Assembly: GCA_003451915.1 (NCBI GenBank)
Contig: DMJC01000044.1
Coordinates: 1-13,432 of the forward strand
Reading direction: 5' to 3'
From: Clostridiales bacterium
GTDB lineage: Bacteria > Bacillota > Clostridia > Saccharofermentanales > UBA5734
DNA length: 13,432 nucleotides
Shown here: positions 7,169-13,432 of the stretch, piece by piece
Layout of the letters: every line of letters begins with the position of its first letter
How positions within the stretch are numbered: position 1 is the stretch's first letter
Notes under the pieces: generated by a model
Databases searched by the model: none
Told to the model about the DNA's origin: nothing
The model's input: the letters and a program-made list of their open reading frames with translations, nothing else
Position numbers and translations under genes: made by a program

Positions 7169-8706
7169 GCGATGACCTCCTTCGCCCGCCGGGCGCCCGC
7201 CATATAAAGGCCAAGTTCTTCGACTGTGGTTTCTTTGGGTTTGAATTCGCCGACGATTTCACCCTCGTACATGACCAGGATACGGTCGGAAACGTTCATA
7301 ACCTCATCGAGCTCGAGCGAGACGAGCAATACAGCTTTGCCGGAATCACGCTGGGCGACCAGCTGTTTATGGATATACTCGATCGCACCGACATCAAGGC
7401 CGCGGGTCGGCTGGATGGCTACAAGCAATTCCGGGTTTTTGTCGATTTCACGGGCGACGATCGCTTTCTGCTGATTGCCGCCTGACATGCTGCGGACGAT
7501 GGTGGCTGCACCCTGGCCGCTGCGGACATCGTACTGGTCGATCAGGCAATCTGCATATTTCCGTACAGCATCAAAGCGGATAAAACCTTTGTTCTGAAAA
7601 TCGGGCTCCCAATAACGCTGAAGAACCAGGTTTTCAGCTAATGAAAAATCGAGGACCAGGCCATAGCGGTGCCGGTCTTCCGGGATGTGGCTGATGCCCA
7701 GCTTCGAACGCTGGCGGATCGGTGCCCGGGTGATATCCTGACCCTGCAGGACAAAGCGGCCGCTGCTGGTTTTCTCGATACCGGTCAGTGCATAGACAAA
7801 TTCACTCTGGCCATTGCCCTCGATACCGGCCAGACAGACGATTTCACCGGCACGGACCTCAAAGGAGACATCTTTGACGGCATTGTTTTTGTGAAGCTTT
7901 GAAGGAACAGTGACATGCTCAACCTTAAGAACAACATCGCCGGTCGGCATATCTTGCTTATCGACTTCAAATTTGATCTGGCGGCCGACCATCATGCTCG
8001 ATAATTCTTCTTTGGTTGTCTTTGCCACATCAACTGTGCCGATGTATTTTCCTTTGCGCAGGACGGTGCAACGGTCAGCGACTTCCATGATTTCGTTGAG
8101 TTTATGGGTAATGACTAGAATGGACTTGCCCTCGGCAACCAGGCAGCGCATGATGTCCATCAGTTCCTTGATCTCTTGGGGAGTGAGTACCGCGGTCGGC
8201 TCATCAAAAATAAGGATTTCGTTTTCGCGGTAGAGCATTTTCAGAATTTCCACGCGTTGCTGCTGGCCGACCGAGATATCCTCGATCAGGGCATCGGGAT
8301 CGACACTCAAGCCGTAGCGCTGGCTGAGCTCGACGATTTTCTGCCGTGCTTCACGTTTTTTCAGGACGCCGAACTGATTGGGTTCAACACCGAGAATGAT
8401 ATTATCCAGCACGGAAAAAACTTCGACCAGCTTGAAGTGCTGATGGACCATGCCGATGTGCAGTGCTGTGGCATCATTAGGATTGGCGATTTTGACGACT
8501 TCACCGTTTTTCTTGATGGTGCCGCTTTCCGGCTGATAAAGACCGAACAGGACACTCATCAGGGTGCTTTTGCCAGCGCCGTTTTCACCCAGCAAGGCAT
8601 GGACCTCGCCCTTGCGCAATTGCAGGTTGATGTTGTCATTGGCCCGGATGCCCGGGAAGTCCTTGGTGATATTAAGCATTTCAATGACATAATCGCTCTC
8701 GTTCAT
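7165..8706 (-). CDS. Nucleoside ABC transporter, double-domain ATPase (NupO/YufO-like)
   Basis: This 513-residue ATPase with two fused ABC domains powers the importer. Domain 1 has Walker A GENGAGKST (40-48), a signature reading SVGQQQRVEILK (145-156) rather than SGGQ, Walker B ILIFDEPTAVLTPQE (164-178) and switch His in VITHKLNE (198-205). Domain 2 has the degenerate Walker A GIEGNGQSE (294-302), a canonical signature MSGGNQQKAIVAREI (407-421) and Walker B with Gln for the catalytic Glu, LLVAIQPTRGLDVGAIE (427-443). Such asymmetry is usual in this family, so one ATP site is probably weak. The start is preceded by GGGAGG (complement of 8714-8719). It follows the receptor gene with an 83-bp gap that holds a hairpin. 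Confidence 0.94.
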   Translation of the reverse strand: MNESDYVIEMLNITKDFPGIRANDNINLQLRKGEVHALLGENGAGKSTLMSVLFGLYQPESGTIKKNGEVVKIANPNDATALHIGMVHQHFKLVEVFSVLDNIILGVEPNQFGVLKKREARQKIVELSQRYGLSVDPDALIEDISVGQQQRVEILKMLYRENEILIFDEPTAVLTPQEIKELMDIMRCLVAEGKSILVITHKLNEIMEVADRCTVLRKGKYIGTVDVAKTTKEELSSMMVGRQIKFEVDKQDMPTGDVVLKVEHVTVPSKLHKNNAVKDVSFEVRAGEIVCLAGIEGNGQSEFVYALTGIEKTSSGRFVLQGQDITRAPIRQRSKLGISHIPEDRHRYGLVLDFSLAENLVLQRYWEPDFQNKGFIRFDAVRKYADCLIDQYDVRSGQGAATIVRSMSGGNQQKAIVAREIDKNPELLVAIQPTRGLDVGAIEYIHKQLVAQRDSGKAVLLVSLELDEVMNVSDRILVMYEGEIVGEFKPKETTVEELGLYMAGARRAKEVIA

Positions 8707-8731
8707 GCCGATACCTCCCGGCTTGGAGAAA

Positions 8732-8751
8732 GGCCGGCCTTATGGCCGGCC
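8732..8751 (-). terminator. GGCCGGCC hairpin between receptor and ATPase genes (attenuator-like)
   Basis: On the - strand GGCCGGCC, ATAA, GGCCGGCC forms an 8-bp all-GC stem with a 4-base loop. It is followed by TTTCTCC, only a short broken T-run. It lies 38 bp after the receptor stop and 25 bp before the ATPase start. It could be a leaky terminator or an mRNA-stabilising 3' structure that keeps receptor levels above those of the transporter; which one cannot be told from sequence. Confidence 0.5.
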
Positions 8752-8789
8752 CTCCTCAGAAAGTCAATTGAGACAAATGCATAAAATGG

Positions 8790-9878
8790 TCAATTCTGCC
8801 AGTCGACGGTTACGATTTCAGTTACCGGATGAACTTTATCATCGCTGGAGTTGTCAACGACGACGCTGCCGTCAACCAGTTTAGCGAACAAGGCTTCATA
8901 ATCGGCAACGGCCCACTTGGTCAGTTTCCAGGTGGCTGTCGGTAAGCCGACGCAATCGTCCTTGGCTCCCAGGTTAGCGGTCTTGCCGGAGTGATCGGCG
9001 TCCCATTTGCCGCTGTTCTTGTAAAGAGAGGTCAGGGCGAGTTTGACGGATTCGGTAAGATCTTTCATGGCTGAGGTGATGATCGTGCCTGTTTTGTCGG
9101 TCAGGCTCTGGTCAACGTCAACGCCGATAACTTTCTTGCCGGCGGCCTCAGCTGCTGCGGTTGCGCTCAGATAGATGCCGCCGCCGCAAGAGAAGACAAC
9201 CTCGGTACCTTCGGTATACCAGCCGGCCATCTTGGTCTTGATTTCATCGCTTTGCTGGAAGACACCGGAATACCAGTATTTGATCTGGACATCGCCCTTG
9301 GCCAGGCCTTTGGCTTTGGCTGCGGCTTCAGCGCCCTGCACATAGCCATAACCATAGCGGATAACAGCCGGGACAGCCATGCCGCCCAGGAAGCCCAGCT
9401 TGGTGTAGCCTTCCATGACTGCGGCGTAGCCAGCCAGATAACCGGCCTGCTCTTCCTGATACAGGATGCAGTGGACATTGGGTGAGGTTTTAAACACAGA
9501 GTAATCCAGATTGTGCGGTACGCCGTCGAGGAGCAGGAACTGGGTGTTGGGATAAGTGTCCTGCACATTGAAGATGGCCTCTTCAAAGAGGAAGCCTGGG
9601 CAGACGACAACTTTGGCACCTTTGTCGATGGCTGCTTTGATCGTCTCGACACGGGCTGCGGTTGAGTCTTCAGATGGACGGTAATACTGGAATGATTTCT
9701 TGTTGGCTTCGGCATAGGCTTTGACACCGTTCCAGGCGCCCTCGTTAAAGGACTTGTCATCGATGTTGCCGACGTCAGTGACCAGCGCGATCTCGTACTT
9801 TTGCGGACCACAGGCTGTCAGGGCGAGGACAGGCAGAAGCAGGAGCAGAACCAGAGCCAGGGCTAAAGATCTTTTCAT
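8790..9878 (-). CDS. BmpA-like nucleoside-binding lipoprotein of ABC importer
   Basis: This 362-residue extracellular substrate receptor belongs to the BMP/PnrA family. It begins with a lipoprotein signal: MKRS, a hydrophobic stretch (5-20) and the lipobox LTAC with Cys23 as the lipidation site. The mature part has the family's DVGNIDDKSFNEGAWNG (35-51), then AIDKGAKVVVCPGFLFEEAI, and QFLLLDGVPHN in the second strand set. Characterised members bind purine nucleosides; which one is bound here is unknown. The start at 9878 has GGGAGG (complement of 9888-9893) nine bases upstream. It is the first gene of the importer operon on the - strand. No purine riboswitch is visible upstream; regulation may act through the palindrome at 9909-9953. 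Confidence 0.93.
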   Translation of the reverse strand: MKRSLALALVLLLLLPVLALTACGPQKYEIALVTDVGNIDDKSFNEGAWNGVKAYAEANKKSFQYYRPSEDSTAARVETIKAAIDKGAKVVVCPGFLFEEAIFNVQDTYPNTQFLLLDGVPHNLDYSVFKTSPNVHCILYQEEQAGYLAGYAAVMEGYTKLGFLGGMAVPAVIRYGYGYVQGAEAAAKAKGLAKGDVQIKYWYSGVFQQSDEIKTKMAGWYTEGTEVVFSCGGGIYLSATAAAEAAGKKVIGVDVDQSLTDKTGTIITSAMKDLTESVKLALTSLYKNSGKWDADHSGKTANLGAKDDCVGLPTATWKLTKWAVADYEALFAKLVDGSVVVDNSSDDKVHPVTEIVTVDWQN

Positions 9879-9908
9879 GACTTTTTTCCTCCCGATTATA
9901 ATGATATG

Positions 9909-9953
9909 AAATAAGACCGGACTGTTATTATTGTAACATATCCGGTCTTATTT
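9909..9953. terminator. 13-bp palindrome with nested hairpin; terminator and/or operator
   Basis: AAATAAGACCGGA (9909-9921) and TCCGGTCTTATTT (9941-9953) are perfect 13-bp inverted arms. Inside, TGTTA (9923-9927) and TAACA (9934-9938) form a second 5-bp stem with a 6-base loop. On either strand the stem is flanked by A's 5' and T's 3', the form of a bidirectional rho-independent terminator. It lies 33 bp after the stop of the 9986-10912 gene, so terminating that gene is the simplest role. An extended -10-like sequence lies in its loop, so it could also be an operator. Confidence 0.6.
9930..9938 (-). promoter_or_regulatory. Possible extended -10 element for the bmpA-like gene
   Basis: On the - strand TGTTACAAT reads as TGn followed by TACAAT, one mismatch from an ideal extended -10. 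The -35 position 17 bp upstream (complement of 9953-9958, GAAACA) matches only three of six. The start would fall near 9923, giving a leader of about 45 bases. It is inferred from pattern only. Confidence 0.35.
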
Positions 9954-9985
9954 GTTTCAGAAAAATGAACGAAATTCAACAAAAA

Positions 9986-10912
9986 TTATTGGCGGGGCGG
10001 GCTGACCAGATTGCCGTAGTTGGTATGCTCGAGCAGGCCGCCGAATGCCAGGCGTGAGCGATCCTGCTCGTGAAGCGGAAAACTGACCTTGATCTGGCCG
10101 TCAACGATGCTCAGCTGACCGGTGATGCCGCAGAGCGGGCATTCGACCTTGGTGCCGCGGGTGACCGTGATCATGCGGCCGTGGCAGGTCGGGCAGATGC
10201 CGAGGTCATCGCCGCAAAAGGCGATGTCGCGCGGGTGTTTGCCTAGAGCTGCAGCCATGTTGTGCCCCAGCACTGCTGCCCGCTGCCGGAACATCTGGAC
10301 GCGCGGGCTGTCGCCGTGTGCGCCATGGATGTCAAGCTCGTCGACGAGATGCATGTTGAGCGGGAAGCCGAAGAATTTCATCTGCAGCAGGCCGAGCGAT
10401 ACCCAGTGATGATCGCGGGCGCCACCGACCGAAATATAGGCGACTTTCCATTTTTTCAGGACACGCGGGTCGAGCGGTTCGACAATGCCGCACTCATCAC
10501 GTTGTTTGAGAAAACGCGGGTCAGCCGGGTCGGGAACGGGGTCGACTCTTTTGTAATATTCTTTAACGACAGCTGCCCTGTCGTGAGCCGGACCGATCCG
10601 GTCGGTGAGATTTTTCAGCTGCCCGGTCGGCGCCAGGACATAGACCGGCGCGGCCACGATGATCGAATCAGCGTCGAGAATGGCATCGAGCACCATCTGG
10701 TAATCATCCTTGACCACGCAGCGGATCTGCTGGCCTTTCTCGCGGCTGTTGCGCGAACAGGCTCCACAGCCGATACAGCGGCTGATGTTGAGGTTGATGG
10801 TATTGATCAGTTCGACCTCAGCGCCGTCGTCCTGCGCGGCCTGGAGCGCGATATCGAGGTATTTGCGGCATTCGCCCTTGACGCGGCCGAAATTGAGTCC
10901 CAGTATTTTCAT
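9986..10912 (-). CDS. Iron-sulfur flavoprotein-like NAD(P)H oxidoreductase with C-terminal zinc ribbon (paralog B)
   Basis: This 308-residue protein has a flavodoxin-like fold related to the iron-sulfur flavoprotein/NADPH-dependent FMN reductase group. It opens MKILGLNFGR. A Cys cluster, C46-x2-C49-x2-C52-x12-C65, then KDD, fits a [4Fe-4S] site. The flavin/dimer segment is VAAPVYVLAPTGQLKNLTDRIG (86-107). VAYISVGGA (157-165) marks a later strand of the fold. A separate tail has CPTC (240-243) and CPLC (258-261), spaced like a zinc ribbon. The start is taken as the ATG at 10912, with GGAG 11 bases upstream; a GTG at 10924 that overlaps the upstream stop (GTGA) would add four residues. It is a tandem paralog of the preceding gene, with an extra ~20-residue loop near 121-150. 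Redox partner and substrate are unknown. Confidence 0.78.
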   Translation of the reverse strand: MKILGLNFGRVKGECRKYLDIALQAAQDDGAEVELINTINLNISRCIGCGACSRNSREKGQQIRCVVKDDYQMVLDAILDADSIIVAAPVYVLAPTGQLKNLTDRIGPAHDRAAVVKEYYKRVDPVPDPADPRFLKQRDECGIVEPLDPRVLKKWKVAYISVGGARDHHWVSLGLLQMKFFGFPLNMHLVDELDIHGAHGDSPRVQMFRQRAAVLGHNMAAALGKHPRDIAFCGDDLGICPTCHGRMITVTRGTKVECPLCGITGQLSIVDGQIKVSFPLHEQDRSRLAFGGLLEHTNYGNLVSPPRQ

Positions 10913-10920
10913 AGCTTTGT

Positions 10921-11823
10921 TCACTCCGTTGCCGCTGCTGCCGCTGCTACGGCCCGCCGGGCCGGCTCGACATGCAGTTCGTTGTAATGATCTTCGAGAC
11001 CGCCCCAGTTCAAGCGTGAATGATACTGCTGTTCTGCGCTGAAGGTGACTTGAATCTCGTCGTCGACGATGGCCATTTCGCCGGTTATGCCGCAGATTGG
11101 GCATTCCACCTGCGTGCCGGTGCCGAGGATGGTCAGGTGATTGCCGTGGCAGACCGGGCAGGTGCCAGGTTCAGCCGGCCAGACCAGTGAATCAGGGTCC
11201 TGGCCGATGGCAGCTGTGACATTGCCGCCCAGCTCGGTGGCCCGCTCGGCGAACATCTGGGCTCGGGCCGGTGAACCGTAAGCGCCATAAATGTCAAGCT
11301 GATCGACAACTTTCATGTGCATCGGGAAGCCGAAGGTCTGCATGGTCGGCAGACCGAATGACACCCAGTGCTGGACGCGGGCGCCACCGACCGAGATATA
11401 GGCGACATATTTGCGCTTGAGCGCGCGCGGGTCGATCGGATCCTGGCCTTTAGCGATGCGCTCGATGTTGGTGTTGTACATGACGACAAAGTCGTGCGCC
11501 GGCCCCATGCGGTCGACAAAATCCTTGAACATGCCGGTCGGTGCCAGCACATAAACCGGCGCTGCAACGATGATCGCATCGGCGTCGAGAATTTTCTCCA
11601 TGACCGCCTGGAAATCATCTTTGTGAATGCATTTGCATTGTTTGCCTTCTTTGATCCAGCCGCGTGTGCAGGAGCCGCAGCCAATGCAGCGTTTGATGTT
11701 CAGATTGCACATGCGGACCAGCTCGGTTTCCGCGCCGGCCGCCGCAGCGCCTTCAAGAGCTTTGACCAGGTACGACTCGCACTGCTGACGATCACGGCCA
11801 AAGTTGAGACCTAGAACTTTCAT
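10921..11823 (-). CDS. Iron-sulfur flavoprotein-like NAD(P)H oxidoreductase with C-terminal zinc ribbon (paralog A)
   Basis: This 300-residue paralog of the following gene has the same plan: MKVLGLNFGR, Cys cluster C46/C49/C52/C65 (plus Cys63), VAAPVYVLAPTGMFKDFVDR (86-105), VAYISVGGARVQHWVSFGL (140-158) and CPVC (222-225) with CPIC (241-244). It ends in an Ala-rich tail (AVAAAAAATE). The ATG at 11823 is preceded by AAGGA (complement of 11830-11834 region) at good spacing; a longer reading adding MKEGSP is less likely because that stretch contains the ribosome binding site. The usual S-x-S-P-R flavin-phosphate loop after strand 1 is replaced by NFGR. The pair may form a heterodimer (inference). 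It is probably the first gene of a two-gene operon. Confidence 0.78.
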   Translation of the reverse strand: MKVLGLNFGRDRQQCESYLVKALEGAAAAGAETELVRMCNLNIKRCIGCGSCTRGWIKEGKQCKCIHKDDFQAVMEKILDADAIIVAAPVYVLAPTGMFKDFVDRMGPAHDFVVMYNTNIERIAKGQDPIDPRALKRKYVAYISVGGARVQHWVSFGLPTMQTFGFPMHMKVVDQLDIYGAYGSPARAQMFAERATELGGNVTAAIGQDPDSLVWPAEPGTCPVCHGNHLTILGTGTQVECPICGITGEMAIVDDEIQVTFSAEQQYHSRLNWGGLEDHYNELHVEPARRAVAAAAAATE

Positions 11824-11873
11824 AGGCGATCCTTCTTTCATATTGTGATGAGATGGATAACAGGTTATATAAA

Positions 11874-11891
11874 AGTGTAACATATATTACA
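11874..11891 (-). promoter_or_regulatory. Palindrome and extended -10-like sequence upstream of the flavoprotein pair
   Basis: TGTAA (11876-11880) and TTACA (11887-11891) form a 16-bp dyad with a 6-bp centre, operator-like in size. On the - strand the same bases include TGTTACACT, a TGn plus TACACT extended -10 candidate (four of six in the hexamer). TATACA lies 17 bp upstream (complement of 11897-11902; four of six to TTGACA). The leader to the ATG would be about 45 bases. Confidence 0.35.
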
Positions 11892-11905
11892 GGTTTTGTA
11901 TAGGC

Positions 11906-11942
11906 AAAAAAGATTGAGATCGAGTTTTTCTGATATTCAATC
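11906..11942 (-). terminator. Probable rho-independent terminator after the protease gene
   Basis: On the - strand GATTGA (complement of 11937-11942) pairs with TCAATC (complement of 11912-11917) around a 19-base loop and is followed at once by six T's (complement of 11906-11911). It begins 4 bp after the protease stop, in the right place to end the RCC1-repeat/protease transcript. The stem is short, so strength is uncertain. Confidence 0.5.
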
Positions 11943-11946
11943 GGGA

Positions 11947-12738
11947 TTATTTTGCTGGAAGTGAAGTATTAATTATATTTTCTTCTAACTGCCGAAAGAT
12001 CTCTTCGGCTGAAATTGCATAAGCAATAGTCTCGTCCCCCGTTGTTTCTGTGGCTGCGGCAAAGATGATGCCAATGACCTGACCCTCGGAGTTGATGACC
12101 GGACTGCCGCTGTGCCCTTTGTATACAGGTCCTTTGATTACAAGGACTGGTGCACCCAGTCCAGCTACTCTGGCTGTGCCAATCACCGTTGCACGTCCGA
12201 CAATCAAAAAAAAGCCCAGGGGATTGCCGATGATGATCACCGGGTCATCTGGCTGTGGCAGCTGGTTTTGAGCGAGTGTCAGGTAGGGCAGGCTTTCTGC
12301 CTCGATATCGATAAATGTCAGATCAGATTCCGGAAGAGACAGCCACTCGCTAGTATGATATTGTTCGCCTGACCTCAAGCGCAAGTTGATGAGCCCTACA
12401 TCTTCGACAATATGATAGTTAGTTATGATTAGTCCTGAAGGGTCGATATTGAAGCCGGTTCCTCTGCGTTGGTCAGTATTGACGGCAGATACTGCTGCCA
12501 TATAGGCACTGATTTTCGGGTCACGGGAAAGCTCTCTTGAATCCATTATAAAGTCCAGCGAGGGTAGGCCAAAGAAGGGAAGTAGTGAACTGGCAATAAA
12601 AAGCAAGAAGACAAGCAAAAGAAAAGTAGCAGTGAAACGAACGATTATTCGTCGCCAGATATTATCTTGTTGATTCTGGAACTCTGTATCTGGCTGATCA
12701 TTAGGTATGATGGGTGGTTGTTCGCTGATGACTGTCAC
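11947..12738 (-). CDS. Membrane-anchored trypsin-like serine protease (HtrA-like, no PDZ)
   Basis: This 263-residue protein has a cytoplasmic hydrophilic N-terminus, one membrane segment (about 31-57) and an extracellular chymotrypsin-fold protease. The triad is His109 (TNYHIVED), Asp139 (SDLTFIDIE) and Ser210 (GHSGSPVIN). Spacings resemble HtrA/DegP, and GTGFNIDPSGLIITNYHIV is the typical lead-in. The oxyanion motif is GHSGSP rather than GNSGGP. The protein ends soon after the protease domain, so the PDZ domain of true HtrA is absent. The only standard start is the GTG at 12738, but it lies within the ribosome binding site GGAGGTGA. An ATC nine bases downstream has better spacing, so the exact start is uncertain. 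It lies 23 bp after the RCC1-repeat gene, probably in one operon. Substrates are unknown. Confidence 0.82.
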   Translation of the reverse strand: MTVISEQPPIIPNDQPDTEFQNQQDNIWRRIIVRFTATFLLLVFLLFIASSLLPFFGLPSLDFIMDSRELSRDPKISAYMAAVSAVNTDQRRGTGFNIDPSGLIITNYHIVEDVGLINLRLRSGEQYHTSEWLSLPESDLTFIDIEAESLPYLTLAQNQLPQPDDPVIIIGNPLGFFLIVGRATVIGTARVAGLGAPVLVIKGPVYKGHSGSPVINSEGQVIGIIFAAATETTGDETIAYAISAEEIFRQLEENIINTSLPAK

Positions 12739-12761
12739 CTCCGGCGAAGATGGGTTAGAGT

Positions 12762-13432
12762 TTATTTATGTGCTATATCTTTCCAGTCGTCAACGTCGCA
12801 TTGACCATAGTTATTGATACCAGTAGCCACGGCTGTGCCATCAGCTCGAATGCCGACGGTATGAGCATTACCAGCAGCGATGGCAACGATGTCGGTCCAG
12901 TCAGAGACATCGCATTGACCTTCTTCATTGCGGCCGACCGCGACGACTGTGCCATCAGACTTTATACCAACTGAATGACCCCCGCCACATACGATCGATA
13001 TTATATTTTGCCAATCTTGAACGGAGCATTGATTTTCATCATTTAAACCGACAGCTACGACCGTACCATCGGCTTTCAGTCCGATTGTGTGAGCGCCACC
13101 GGCGGCAATGGCAATTATATCAGTCCAGGTGGAAACATCGCATTGGCCGTGCTCATTCCATCCTGTTGCAATGACGGTGCCATCAGCATGTAGCCCGACA
13201 GAATGAGCATTGCCTGCTGCAACGGCAATTATGTTGCTCCAGTCTTTGACACTAGTTTGCTCGTATATATTAGATCCGGCAGCTACTACTGTACCATCGG
13301 ATTTTAAACCCAAAGTATGGGCGCCACCTGCTTTGACGGAGACAATATCTGCCCAGAGTTCTACGTTACACTGATTAAACTCATTCCAGCCTGCAGCAAC
13401 GACACGACCATCTGAATTCAATCCTAACGTGT
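12762..13432 (-). CDS. RCC1-like repeat protein, C-terminal part (5' end outside window)
   Basis: The frame is open to the window edge, so the start and any signal peptide are missing. The visible part is five consecutive repeats of exactly 38 residues (114 bp each from 13430 down) and a sixth of 32 residues that stops at DIAHK. The unit reads roughly TVGLKSDGTVVAVGxNxxGQ, then CDVxDWxDIVAIAAGGAH. This matches the Gly/His-rich RCC1 propeller repeat, which is normally longer (about 50 or more residues) in eukaryotic RCC1. The last repeat lacks the closing IAAGGAH strand, which an N-terminal strand could supply as in propeller closure (inference). Bacterial members are often surface or secreted proteins; location is not visible here. 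It is followed after 23 bp by the membrane protease gene. Confidence 0.85.
   Translation of the reverse strand, partial: TLGLNSDGRVVAAGWNEFNQCNVELWADIVSVKAGGAHTLGLKSDGTVVAAGSNIYEQTSVKDWSNIIAVAAGNAHSVGLHADGTVIATGWNEHGQCDVSTWTDIIAIAAGGAHTIGLKADGTVVAVGLNDENQCSVQDWQNIISIVCGGGHSVGIKSDGTVVAVGRNEEGQCDVSDWTDIVAIAAGNAHTVGIRADGTAVATGINNYGQCDVDDWKDIAHK

Noticed and set aside
8176..8784. Long + strand open frame opposite the ABC ATPase
   Set aside because: It is the complement of a well-conserved ATPase domain and shows no motifs of its own.
9895..9900. Perfect TATAAT on the - strand just before the receptor gene
   Set aside because: A start from it would fall in the ribosome binding site, and no -35 lies at 16-18 bp; it is probably chance in an AT-rich gap.
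9879..9985. Purine riboswitch upstream of the nucleoside-type importer
   Set aside because: The gap is only 107 bp, is dominated by the palindrome, and lacks the three-way junction elements of a purine aptamer.
10262..10987. Long + strand open frame (241 codons) opposite the flavoprotein genes
   Set aside because: It is antisense to two genes with clear conserved motifs in the other strand, and its product shows no recognisable family; GC-rich codon use explains the open frame.
12768..13432. CRISPR-like or DNA-level tandem repeats
   Set aside because: The 114-bp period comes from protein repeats; the DNA copies are strongly diverged and there are no spacers.

Overview
The window looks like chromosomal DNA from a Gram-positive bacterium of the Clostridia/Firmicutes type. 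The evidence is the gene order smc-ftsY-ylxM-ffh-rpsP-khpA-rimM-trmD, an FtsY without an acidic N-terminal domain, the presence of YlxM, strong GGAGG-type ribosome binding sites, and a BmpA-type nucleoside ABC operon with a lipoprotein receptor. I cannot name the genus. No rRNA, tRNA, CRISPR array, insertion sequence or phage gene was seen.

Region 1 (1-4922, + strand) is a housekeeping run for chromosome structure, protein targeting and ribosome/tRNA maturation. It holds the 3' end of smc, ftsY, ylxM, ffh, rpsP, khpA, rimM and trmD, with short gaps or 4-bp overlaps. One good sigma-A-type promoter (TTGACA, 17 bp, TATTCT) lies between ftsY and ylxM. It is so close to the ylxM ATG that the transcript may be leaderless. 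The usual next gene, rplS, is absent.

Region 2 (4906-5036) is a repeat island between converging genes. It consists of 7-bp tandem units (TGAARRR on one side, YYYTTCA on the other) forming a 31-bp perfect inverted repeat around a 41-bp core. It supplies the last codons and the stop of trmD.

Region 3 (5043-9878, - strand) is a nucleoside-type ABC importer operon: BmpA-like lipoprotein, double-domain ATPase and two permeases. The last three genes are joined by 4-bp ATGA overlaps. A GGCCGGCC hairpin separates the receptor gene from the ATPase gene. A 13-bp palindrome lies upstream of the receptor gene and encloses an extended -10-like sequence.

Region 4 (9986-11823, - strand) is a tandem pair of paralogous iron-sulfur-flavoprotein-like genes. 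Each has a Cys cluster after the first part of a flavodoxin-like fold and an added CxxC...CxxC zinc-ribbon-like C-terminal part. This is the least ordinary protein content in the window.

Region 5 (11947-13432, - strand, visibly more AT-rich) encodes the C-terminal part of an RCC1-like repeat protein with exact 38-residue repeats. It is followed by a membrane-anchored trypsin-like serine protease without a PDZ domain and then a probable terminator. The two genes are 23 bp apart and probably form one operon that continues beyond the window.

I found no clearly new multi-gene system. The best candidates for follow-up are the zinc-ribbon flavoprotein pair, the heptamer inverted repeat, the possibly leaderless ylxM transcript and the protease/RCC1-repeat pair.
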